Source: Thermodesulfovibrionales bacterium
GTDB taxonomy: Bacteria; Nitrospirota; Thermodesulfovibrionia; Thermodesulfovibrionales; Dissulfurispiraceae
Assembly: GCA_030017995.1 (NCBI GenBank)
Contig: JASEGS010000006.1
Location: forward strand, 1 to 64,000
Direction of reading: 5' to 3'
Length of the DNA stretch: 64,000 bases
Part shown: in pieces, positions 7,531-14,842 of the stretch
Numbering within the stretch: position 1 is the stretch's first letter
Layout of the letters: every line of letters starts with the position of its first letter
Made by a program: the position numbers and the translations under genes
Notes under the pieces: model-generated
Seen by the model: only the letters and a program-made list of their open reading frames with translations
Told to the model about the DNA's origin: nothing
Database searches by the model: none

Positions 7531-9521
7531 ACATCAGAGCAGTAAAGCAACAGAGCAGTAGAGCAGTAGTTTTTATAAGGAAATTTTTTTATTTTATTTC
7601 GCTCTTCTGTTCTTCTGCTCTTCTGCTCTTTTGCTCTGATGTCTGTGCTGTCACCATCACCGCTGACCACCTTGAATACCTCCATGAAGAGGATAAATAT
7701 ACTGCCATTGGGAATGTAAGGATAGAAAAAGAAGATGCCCTCCTGAAAGCTGATAAAATCATCCTTTATAACAAGACATCAGACGCCGAGGCGACAGGCA
7801 ATGTCTCTTACAATGACAGTGAAACCTTGATAAATACAGACCGTGCTGAAATAAATCTTGAGACAAAAACAGGCAAACTCTATAATGCTGTCATACTGCT
7901 AAAAAAAAGCAACTCATGGATTAACGGGGAAAATATTCAGAAGCTTAGTGAAGACCATTATTACGCAGCAACAGCCACATTCACCACCTGTGACTCTGAG
8001 GCATCTATCCCACCTGATTGGTGCTTTAAAGGAAAGGATGTTGATTTAATAATAGGAAAGAAACTTATAGCTAAGGATGTTACTTACAGGGTTAGAGGAG
8101 TCCCTGTGCTCTATTCCCCATACCTCTGGACACCTATAGAAACCGAGCGTGCAACCGGATTTCTGTTCCCTGTTATCGGCAGCAGCTCGAGAAAGGGATT
8201 TCGATTAAGCCCTGCCTTTTTCTGGAATATTGATGAAAACAGGGATGCAATCTTCTTCCTTGATTATTACAGCAAACGCGGCCTTGGAACAGGCATAGAA
8301 TACAGATATATAGACTTAGCCAATTATGGGAAATGGCAGGCCTTTCATATCAGAGATCAGGAGCTTAAAAAGGACTATTTTGAACTCAAGGTCACCCATA
8401 ACACACAAATAGGCGATATCAAAGGCTATCTGGATGTAAATTATATAAATCAGAAGGATTTTTATAAAGAGTATTCTGAGGAGACTAAAATAAATATCCA
8501 GCGGTTTTTGCAGTCCACAGGAGAGGTTTCAGCTCAGTTCACGAACTCAAGGCTCTATCTCCTTGGGCAATACTGGATAGACCTCAACGGTGAAAACTCA
8601 ATACTGCCTCAGAAATTGCCGGAGTTGGGCTATGTAATTAATCCTACAAGGATCGGGCCTTTTCTCTTTGCAATGAACTCAAGCATAGCCAATTTCTACA
8701 GAGACGAGGAAGCAAGAGGGCAGAGATTAGACATCAATCCTACGCTGTATCACTCATTTGGAGACGCAGTCCGGTTCTTTCAATCCGTTTCATTGCGTGA
8801 AACTGCTTATAATCTGCAAAACGGGGGGGATTATGGGTCTTCTCCGCATAGGGAGACATTTCAATACAGAGCAAGTGCATTAACACGATTTATAAAGAAA
8901 TATGACTCTTTCACACACATTATAGAACCGTCCCTTGAGTATAAGTTCATTCCAGAGACACGGTCACTGCCCCTCTTTGATTCAACCGAGCTCTTCAATA
9001 AAACTTCTCAATCGCAGTTTTCTTTATTAAATATTTTTTTATCCAAAGACTACCTTTTGTATGCGCGCCTGACACAGCCATATGATCTCAACGGAGACGA
9101 CAAATCATTGCTTCCAACTGCATTAGAGGCTTTCTTCAGAGGTCCGTTTATCCTCAGGTTTGACATGTCATATGACTCAAATAAGGGCAGGACAGAGACA
9201 GTTAATTCAGAAATAGGCTTTAAAATAACAGATAAAACAATTATTCGCGCCGGAGAGCGATACAGCAGACAAGACAATATATTGCTATCTGCAGCAGGAA
9301 TAGATTCAGCCCTAACTAAAAACTGGGCAATAAACGCAAGCATATGGTATGACCTTAAGGGAAACGGATTAAGGGAATCCGCTGTTCAAGCCACATATAC
9401 ACAGCAATGCTGGACAATTGTAGCCATGTTCAGAAGGAAACCATCTGATGGCGTGAATCCGCCTGACTATAGTTTTACATTTTTAATTGAATTAAAAGGT
9501 CTCGGTGCATTCAAGATATAA
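7527..9521 (+). CDS. lptD: LPS assembly outer-membrane protein LptD
   Basis: LptD is the outer-membrane barrel that with LptE inserts LPS into the outer leaflet. After an N-terminal signal peptide (cleavage likely after SDVCA), residues about 44-140 form the OstA/LptA-like jellyroll (TITADHLEYLHEEDKYTAIG and repeats of ADKIILYN type). The rest is a beta-barrel rich in alternating aromatic residues, with YSPYLWTPIETERATGFLFP typical of LptD. At 664 aa it is a bit short but complete. The hydrophobic core of the signal peptide ([10 protein letters not shown]) is encoded by an 8-bp tandem repeat. The gene overlaps folC by 4 bases and truB by 1 base. Confidence 0.93.
   Translation: MNIRAVKQQSSRAVVFIRKFFYFISLFCSSALLLFCSDVCAVTITADHLEYLHEEDKYTAIGNVRIEKEDALLKADKIILYNKTSDAEATGNVSYNDSETLINTDRAEINLETKTGKLYNAVILLKKSNSWINGENIQKLSEDHYYAATATFTTCDSEASIPPDWCFKGKDVDLIIGKKLIAKDVTYRVRGVPVLYSPYLWTPIETERATGFLFPVIGSSSRKGFRLSPAFFWNIDENRDAIFFLDYYSKRGLGTGIEYRYIDLANYGKWQAFHIRDQELKKDYFELKVTHNTQIGDIKGYLDVNYINQKDFYKEYSEETKINIQRFLQSTGEVSAQFTNSRLYLLGQYWIDLNGENSILPQKLPELGYVINPTRIGPFLFAMNSSIANFYRDEEARGQRLDINPTLYHSFGDAVRFFQSVSLRETAYNLQNGGDYGSSPHRETFQYRASALTRFIKKYDSFTHIIEPSLEYKFIPETRSLPLFDSTELFNKTSQSQFSLLNIFLSKDYLLYARLTQPYDLNGDDKSLLPTALEAFFRGPFILRFDMSYDSNKGRTETVNSEIGFKITDKTIIRAGERYSRQDNILLSAAGIDSALTKNWAINASIWYDLKGNGLRESAVQATYTQQCWTIVAMFRRKPSDGVNPPDYSFTFLIELKGLGAFKI
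7536..7650. repeat. Paired inverted octad repeat arrays at the lptD start
   Basis: The left arm 7536-7570 has four 8-bp units (AGAGCAGT, AAAGCAAC, AGAGCAGT, AGAGCAGT). The right arm 7611-7650 has five (GCTCTTCT, GTTCTTCT, GCTCTTCT, GCTCTTTT, GCTCTGAT). The arms are inverted complements around a 40-bp T-rich centre and could fold into a long imperfect hairpin 9 bases into the coding region. The right arm encodes the signal-peptide core of LptD. Confidence 0.85.
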
Positions 9522-10384
9522 TGAACATAATCATAAATCTCAATAAAAGCGCCGGAATTACATCCCATGATGCTGTGATCTCTGTAAAAAAACTATTCAA
9601 AGTAAGGAAGGCAGGGCACGCAGGCACACTTGATCCCATTGCCACAGGTATCCTTCTCATATGCCTGAACGAGGCTACAAAGGTTACAAAATATCTATCC
9701 GATCTTGACAAAGAATACATAATGACAGCAAAGCTCGGGGAAAGCACAGATACATATGACTCTGAGGGCGAGGCAATTAAAAGATTTGAGATTTCAGATT
9801 TAAGATTTCAGATAGAAGATATTGAAAAAATAATCCAGAGATTTGTTGGGGAGATTGAACAGATACCACCTATGTTTTCAGCAATTAAGGTATCAGGCAA
9901 ACCCCTTTATAAGCTCGCAAGAAAAGGCATTGAGGTGGAGAGAAAGCCGAGAAGGGTAACAATACATTCCATTGAGATCCTCAGATTTGAAAATCCTTTT
10001 TTAAAATTGAAGGTCTCCTGTTCAAAAGGCACATATATACGATCATTATGCAATGATATAGGAAATGCCCTCGGCGTTGGCGCTCACATAACAGAACTCA
10101 TACGCACAAAGGTTGGCAGTTTTGCACTTGAAAAGGCCGCTGCTATAAGCGAGTTGCCTCATAAAATTAGCGCTTTGCATCCCATTGATTCGGCTCTTGA
10201 ACATCTGCCAGAGATAATATTGCAAGGGGATTCCCTTAAAAGGGCGCAGCACGGCAATCCGATAAAGATGGCTTTAACAACGCCTTCACATTTTGTGAGA
10301 CTCAAATCTCCTGATGACAAACTTTTCGGTATCGGCAGACTCTCAAGAGGTTTTTTAAGAATAGAGCGTCTGTTGCTGATATAG
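9521..10384 (+). CDS. truB: tRNA pseudouridine-55 synthase
   Basis: TruB makes the universal pseudouridine 55 in the T-loop. The catalytic Asp38 sits in KAGHAGTLDPIATGIL. Other family blocks are DKEYIMTAKLGESTDTYD, QIPPMFSAIKVSGKPLYKLAR and CSKGTYIRSLCNDIG, with a C-terminal PUA-like tail. The length of 287 aa is normal. A heptad repeat (9782-9815) encodes an in-frame RFEISDLRFQI segment in the variable region after the SEGEA motif. The gene overlaps lptD by one base and ends 53 bases before the initiator tRNA. Confidence 0.95.
   Translation: MNIIINLNKSAGITSHDAVISVKKLFKVRKAGHAGTLDPIATGILLICLNEATKVTKYLSDLDKEYIMTAKLGESTDTYDSEGEAIKRFEISDLRFQIEDIEKIIQRFVGEIEQIPPMFSAIKVSGKPLYKLARKGIEVERKPRRVTIHSIEILRFENPFLKLKVSCSKGTYIRSLCNDIGNALGVGAHITELIRTKVGSFALEKAAAISELPHKISALHPIDSALEHLPEIILQGDSLKRAQHGNPIKMALTTPSHFVRLKSPDDKLFGIGRLSRGFLRIERLLLI
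9782..9815. repeat. Heptad repeat (AGATTTN)4 inside truB
   Basis: Units AGATTTG, AGATTTC, AGATTTA, AGATTTC followed by AGATAG lie in frame within truB and encode RFEISDLRFQI. Confidence 0.85.
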
Positions 10385-10400
10385 CTTATTTTCATTGAAG

Positions 10401-10430
10401 TTGACAATATCTGACCTGTTCGGGTATTTT
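10401..10430 (+). promoter_or_regulatory. Promoter of the initiator tRNA gene
   Basis: A perfect TTGACA at 10401-10406, an 18-base spacer and TATTTT at 10425-10430 end 7 bases before the first tRNA base. This is the expected spacing for transcription starting at or next to the mature 5' end. Confidence 0.6.
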
Positions 10431-10437
10431 AATAACC

Positions 10438-10514
<77 letters not shown>

Positions 10515-10829
10515 ATATTATCAAGGTTCCCTGAAAATCTCTGACAAGTCTTTTTATCTCATCCATCATTTTGTATTCATGAACAAATTTTCTATCGCCA
10601 AGTGTTTAAGAAAACTATACACCTTTACAATCGTTGTGCGCTATAATGTTTTCAATGGTTGCAGGTATTAATTCTTACGAAAACAACTTTAGCTGATGTA
10701 TAAAAGCAATATACACTTTTGCAATTATAATCCTAATCAACCTCCTTTTTGCAGGGTTGGCTGCGAATATGGCATATGGCATTAATATTGCAAATATCTT
10801 CTAAAAAATCGAGATTTTAAGGGGGGGAC
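10515..10829. other. Intergenic region upstream of the receiver/Nuo operon
   Basis: No gene is seen in these 315 bases. A short open stretch around 10707-10803 reads like a signal peptide (FAIIILINLLFAGLAANMAYG) but has no start codon in frame. TTGCAATTATAAT near 10720 resembles promoter elements without proper spacing. A strong GGGGGGG Shine-Dalgarno stretch precedes the ATG at 10830. Confidence 0.5.
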
Positions 10830-11594
10830 ATGGAAAAACAGAGGATATTGGTTGTAGACGATGACCCTGTAATATGTCTGAGCTGTAAAAGGATATTGGG
10901 CGCAGAAGGTTTTTCTGTATTCACTGTTGAAGACGGTGGAAGCGCCATTAAGAAAGTTTCAAATGAGGAATTTGATCTTGTCATAACAGATATAAGGCTT
11001 CCTGATGTATATGGACTTACTGTTGTTCAGGAGACAAAAACTGTGCAGCCAAAGGCAGATGTTGTAGTTGTAACCGGCTATCCCTCTCTTGAAGATGCAA
11101 AAGAGTCCATGAGGCTCGGCGCTTTTGAATACCTTGAAAAACCATTTACCCCTGACTTCATGATGAATATTGCAAAGAAGGTCTTTGACAAGAGGGGATG
11201 GATATTAAAAAAGGCCTACATTGACCAATTCAAAGACTATGTTGTTCCTGCCTCAGCAATGGATAACCTTACTGTTTATTATAAGGACGGGACATGGGCA
11301 AGACCTTCAAAAGAAGGAACATGGGAAATAGGCGTGGATGTAAGGCACTTTCTTGTAGGCGGTCAATTGCTTTATGTTGACATGTTGAAGGATTTAAAGG
11401 CTGTAACTGCCGGGGAAATGTGCGCCAGATTGCTTTCCGGCGAAGGGAATATCTACGAAGTCAAATCCCCAATGACAGGTATTGTCAAGGATACAAATAG
11501 CCGCGCCAATGATATCATATGCTCATTATTAAAAGACCACCTCTCTGAGGGATGGTTTTTATGGCTTGTGCGGATCAAACCCATACAGGTATAA
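10830..11594 (+). CDS. Response regulator receiver fused to a GcvH-like domain
   Basis: Residues 1-120 are a complete CheY-like receiver: acidic pocket VVDDDP, phospho-acceptor D54 in VITDIRLPD, T82 and K104 (LEKPF). Residues about 150-254 resemble glycine-cleavage H protein: EIGVDVRHFLVGGQLLYVD, VTAGEM, KSPMTGIVKDTN and SEGWFLWLVRI. The H-protein lipoyl lysine is absent; alignment places G206 there, so the domain is probably not lipoylated. No DNA-binding domain is present. It is the first gene of an operon, 9 bases before a second receiver protein that is fused to NuoE. A role in controlling or scaffolding the downstream redox complex is my inference. Confidence 0.8.
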   Translation: MEKQRILVVDDDPVICLSCKRILGAEGFSVFTVEDGGSAIKKVSNEEFDLVITDIRLPDVYGLTVVQETKTVQPKADVVVVTGYPSLEDAKESMRLGAFEYLEKPFTPDFMMNIAKKVFDKRGWILKKAYIDQFKDYVVPASAMDNLTVYYKDGTWARPSKEGTWEIGVDVRHFLVGGQLLYVDMLKDLKAVTAGEMCARLLSGEGNIYEVKSPMTGIVKDTNSRANDIICSLLKDHLSEGWFLWLVRIKPIQV

Positions 11595-11603
11595 GGAGGA
11601 TGA

Positions 11604-12467
11604 ATGGTTAAAGGAAATATACTTGCGGTTGACGATGAGCAGATCATTCTGAGGAGCTGCGAAAGGATACTGTCTCCTGAAGGATACAAGGTGGACACAG
11701 CAACATCGGCAAGAGAGGGCCTTGATCTTTTGGGCAAAAATAATTATGACCTTATTATTACTGATATTAAGATGCCGGAGATGGATGGCATTGAGTTTAT
11801 GAGACAGGTCAGAACAAAGAACCCTGATATAAATATAGTGGTAATTACGGGCTATCCCTCTCAGGAAAGCATTAAAGAAGCCTTGAGTCTCAGGATAATT
11901 GACTATCTGCCGAAACCATTTTCACCGATCCATCTCCTTGAGGTGGCTGGCCATGCAATGGAATTGAAGAAGAAGGGGGCTGCGCCAGAACCTCATGTGG
12001 AGGATTATACAGATGAAGTGGCTGCAAAATTGGATGCTATCATAGCTAAATATAAAAACAAACCCGGCAGCTTAATACCCGTACTTCAGGAATCTCAGGA
12101 ACTCGTAGGTTATCTTCCGAGGGTTGTTCAGAGACACATAGCGAAAAACTTAAAGATACCTGTCAGCGAGGTGCACGGGGTGGTTTCTTTTTATTCCTTT
12201 TTTACTATGAAGCCCAAAGGCAAGCACAATGTAAGGGTATGTCTTGGAACAGCGTGTTATGTAAAGGGCGCAGAAGAGATAATCAAAAAACTAAGTGGCG
12301 GCCTCAAGGTTGAAGTGGGCGGCATAACAGCAGACAAAAGTTTCTCACTTGAAACTGTCAGATGCTTAGGGGCATGTGGATTAGCGCCTGTTGTTGTTGT
12401 AGATAAAGACACCCATGGGTCTGTTAATCCCGTGAAGGCGATGGATTTGTTAAAAGAATATGAATAG
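11604..12467 (+). CDS. Response regulator receiver fused to NuoE-like [2Fe-2S] subunit
   Basis: Residues 1-115 form a receiver with DD at 10-11, phospho-acceptor D54 (IITDIKMPEMDG), T82 and K104 (LPKPF). After a short linker, residues 135-287 are a full NuoE/HoxE/HndA-type thioredoxin-like ferredoxin: LIPVLQESQELVGYLP, EVHGVVSFYSFF, and [2Fe-2S] ligands C213 and C218, C254 and C258 in the normal C-x4-C / C-x3-C arrangement. NuoE normally passes electrons alongside the FMN subunit NuoF, which is encoded two genes downstream. The fusion is a single uninterrupted frame. It suggests that phosphorylation directly alters a redox subunit. This architecture is unusual, and no histidine kinase is nearby. 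Confidence 0.9.
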   Translation: MVKGNILAVDDEQIILRSCERILSPEGYKVDTATSAREGLDLLGKNNYDLIITDIKMPEMDGIEFMRQVRTKNPDINIVVITGYPSQESIKEALSLRIIDYLPKPFSPIHLLEVAGHAMELKKKGAAPEPHVEDYTDEVAAKLDAIIAKYKNKPGSLIPVLQESQELVGYLPRVVQRHIAKNLKIPVSEVHGVVSFYSFFTMKPKGKHNVRVCLGTACYVKGAEEIIKKLSGGLKVEVGGITADKSFSLETVRCLGACGLAPVVVVDKDTHGSVNPVKAMDLLKEYE

Positions 12468-12541
12468 CAGAAGGCAGAGGACAGATGACAGAGTTTTTTA
12501 TTTCTTTTCTGACTTCTGATTTCTGACTTCTGGCTTCTGAA
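12468..12541. repeat. Paired inverted heptad arrays between redox genes
   Basis: The left arm 12468-12493 has CAGAAGG, CAGAGGA, CAGATGA, CAGAG. The right arm 12507-12541 has TTCTGAC, TTCTGAT, TTCTGAC, TTCTGGC, TTCTGAA. The arms are inverted complements separated by 13 T-rich bases, forming a potential stem-loop in the mRNA between the receiver-NuoE gene and the HndB-like gene. It is the clearest hairpin form of the dispersed heptad family. Confidence 0.85.
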
Positions 12542-12557
12542 AATTTAGGAGGTATAT

Positions 12558-12941
12558 ATGCCGAGACTGACAGTGGATGATCTGAAGAGAATAAAGGAAG
12601 AGTATAAGGCTGCCTTCACTTTAAGGGAGGGCGGACAAAGGGCAAAGATAACGGTGCATATGGGTACATGCGGAATAGCTGCAGGCGCGAGAAAGATTAT
12701 GGAGGCGATTATTGACGAGATTAACAAGAACAATATAAAAGATGTGATTGTAACAACTTCAGGGTGCGCCGGCCTATGCAGCAAGGAACCAATGGCAACT
12801 GTTGAGATAATTAATGAAGCGCCTGTTAAGTATGTGCTTCTTAATGAAGAAAAGATAAGAAAGATATTTAAAGAGCATGTAATAGAGGGCAAGGCAGCAG
12901 AGGAGTATGCCTTAGCAGTGGGCAGCGAAACAGCGTATTAG
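12558..12941 (+). CDS. HndB-like (2Fe-2S) thioredoxin-fold ferredoxin subunit
   Basis: The 127-aa protein has the HndB pattern ITVHMGTCGIAAGARKIMEA followed by TTSGCAGLCSKEPMATVEI. This is a small thioredoxin-like ferredoxin found in NADP-reducing hydrogenases and NADH-linked formate dehydrogenases. Only three cysteines are visible at the cluster positions (C38, C70, C74), one fewer than the classical four ligands. This is common in HndB-type sequences, so cluster binding is uncertain. An AGGAGG ribosome-binding site lies just before the ATG. The next gene, NuoF-like, begins 8 bases downstream and carries its own N-terminal ferredoxin of the same fold. Confidence 0.85.
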   Translation: MPRLTVDDLKRIKEEYKAAFTLREGGQRAKITVHMGTCGIAAGARKIMEAIIDEINKNNIKDVIVTTSGCAGLCSKEPMATVEIINEAPVKYVLLNEEKIRKIFKEHVIEGKAAEEYALAVGSETAY

Positions 12942-12949
12942 GAGGAGCA

Positions 12950-14836
12950 ATGGAAAGATATCGTGCGAGTGTTATGTTATGCGGAGGCACCGGCTGCATA
13001 GCTGGCAACAGCTTAAAGGTCAGGAATGCTCTTGTTGAAGAACTTAAAAACAGAGAACTTGAAAATGAAATAAATGTTGTTATGACTGGATGCAATGGTT
13101 TCTGTGCTCAGGGTCCGGTGATGACAGTTTATCCAGAAGACATCTTCTACGAAAAGGTTTCTGTTAATGATATACCTGTGATTGTTGAAGAACATTTTAT
13201 AAAAGGAAGACCGGTGGAAAGGCTCATGTATAAAGAGCCTTTAAAGAAAAGCACCATTCCTTTAATGAAAGATATTCCGTTTTTCAGCCTGCAGGTGCTG
13301 AGGGCGCTTAGGAATAAAGGGCTTGTAGACCCTGAAAAGATAGAGGAATATATTGCCAGAGACGGTTATCAGGCTGCTGCGAAGGCATTAACAGAGATGA
13401 CATCAGAGCAGATAATAAATGAGATTAAGAAGTCTGGTTTAAGGGGCAGAGGCGGAGCAGGGTTCCCCACAGGGATGAAATGGGAATTGTGCCATAAGGT
13501 TAAAGGCGAGCAAAAGTATATTCTCTGCAATGGAGATGAAGGAGACCCCGGCGCTTTTATGGACAGAAGCATAATGGAGGCAGACCCGCATGTTGTCCTT
13601 GAGGGCATGATAATAGGCGCAAAGGCAATCGGAGCCAGCAAAGGATACATATATGTAAGGGCAGAATATCCACTTGCAGTTCACAGACTGCAACTTGCCA
13701 TACAACAGGCAAAGGAAAACGGCTTATTAGGTGAAAATATCTTAGGCACAGGCTTCAACCTTGATATTGAGATATATCAGGGTGCAGGCGCATTTGTATG
13801 CGGCGAAGAGACCGCGCTTATGAGGTCATTAGAGGGCAAGAGGGGTATGCCAATCCCAAGGCCTCCATTCCCTGCACAAAAGGGTTTATGGGGCAAGCCG
13901 TCTGTTCTTAATAATGTTGAAACCTTTGCAAATATCCCACAGATAATAATAAACGGCGCTGAGTGGTATAAGAGTCTCGGCACAGAGAAGTCTACAGGAA
14001 CAAAGGTTTTTGCCCTGAGCGGCGCTATAAATAACATAGGGCTCATAGAGGTGCCAATGGGCATCCCGCTGAGAAAGATAATATATGATATCGGAGGCGG
14101 GATCCCGAAGGGCAGGAAATTCAAGGCAGTCCAGCTTGGAGGACCTTCCGGGGGCTGTATTCCGGAGCATCTGCTTGATACTCCCGTGACATATGAAGAT
14201 ATAGTTCAGACAGGCGCGATAGTGGGTTCCGGAGGCATGGTAGTTATGAATGATTTGAACTGCATGGTGAGCGTCGCAAAGTTCTTTCTTGAGTTTACCA
14301 CTGATGAGTCATGCGGCAAATGCCCTCCCTGCAGGATAGGCACTACTGTTATGCTTGACCTTCTGACAAATATAACAGAAGGCAGAGGGAAGGAAGAGGA
14401 TATGGAAATTCTGCAAGATATTGCCAAGGACATAATATCCACATCCCTCTGCGGATTGGGACAGACAGCGCCAAACCCGGTGCTGACCACAATAAAATAT
14501 TTCAGGGATGAATATGAATCCCATATAAAGGATAAATGGTGTAAGACAGGGGTCTGCAAAGACCTGTGCACATTCTATATAGATGAAGAGAAATGCAAGG
14601 CGTGCGGCGTATGTAAAAGGGTATGTCCGCAGAATGCCATATCCGGAGAAAAGAAAGTACCTCACCGTATTAAACAGGAACTCTGCATTCAATGTCGTTC
14701 GTGCTATGAGGCTTGCAAATTTGATTCAGTAAATATAGGGCCGGTAGCTTTGCGGGAAATATTGAAGGAAGACCTTCCAGCGCAGGAGATTTTAAGGAAT
14801 ATGCATGCGGCTGCATTAGCCGGAAAGGAGGAATGA
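12950..14836 (+). CDS. NuoF/HndC-like NADH-binding flavoprotein subunit
   Basis: The domains in order are: N-terminal thioredoxin-like [2Fe-2S] domain (C11, C16, C48, C52); NADH and FMN-binding NuoF core from about residue 160 with GLRGRGGAGFPTGMKW and NGDEGDPGAFMDR; the SLBB segment; the N3-type [4Fe-4S] site ESCGKCPPCRIGT plus a later Cys; and a C-terminal pair of [4Fe-4S] motifs (CKACGVCKRVCP and CIQCRSCYEACK). This 628-aa layout is that of HndC, HydB and NAD-linked formate dehydrogenase beta subunits. It oxidises NADH or reduces NAD and hands electrons to the 4Fe-4S chain. It lies between the HndB-like and NuoG-like genes in one operon. Confidence 0.93.
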   Translation: MERYRASVMLCGGTGCIAGNSLKVRNALVEELKNRELENEINVVMTGCNGFCAQGPVMTVYPEDIFYEKVSVNDIPVIVEEHFIKGRPVERLMYKEPLKKSTIPLMKDIPFFSLQVLRALRNKGLVDPEKIEEYIARDGYQAAAKALTEMTSEQIINEIKKSGLRGRGGAGFPTGMKWELCHKVKGEQKYILCNGDEGDPGAFMDRSIMEADPHVVLEGMIIGAKAIGASKGYIYVRAEYPLAVHRLQLAIQQAKENGLLGENILGTGFNLDIEIYQGAGAFVCGEETALMRSLEGKRGMPIPRPPFPAQKGLWGKPSVLNNVETFANIPQIIINGAEWYKSLGTEKSTGTKVFALSGAINNIGLIEVPMGIPLRKIIYDIGGGIPKGRKFKAVQLGGPSGGCIPEHLLDTPVTYEDIVQTGAIVGSGGMVVMNDLNCMVSVAKFFLEFTTDESCGKCPPCRIGTTVMLDLLTNITEGRGKEEDMEILQDIAKDIISTSLCGLGQTAPNPVLTTIKYFRDEYESHIKDKWCKTGVCKDLCTFYIDEEKCKACGVCKRVCPQNAISGEKKVPHRIKQELCIQCRSCYEACKFDSVNIGPVALREILKEDLPAQEILRNMHAAALAGKEE

Positions 14837-14842
14837 AAGAGT

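Noticed and set aside
10707-10803. Signal-peptide-like stretch upstream of the receiver gene
   Set aside because: There is no start codon in frame after the preceding stop, and nothing follows the hydrophobic part; may be a remnant but cannot be supported.
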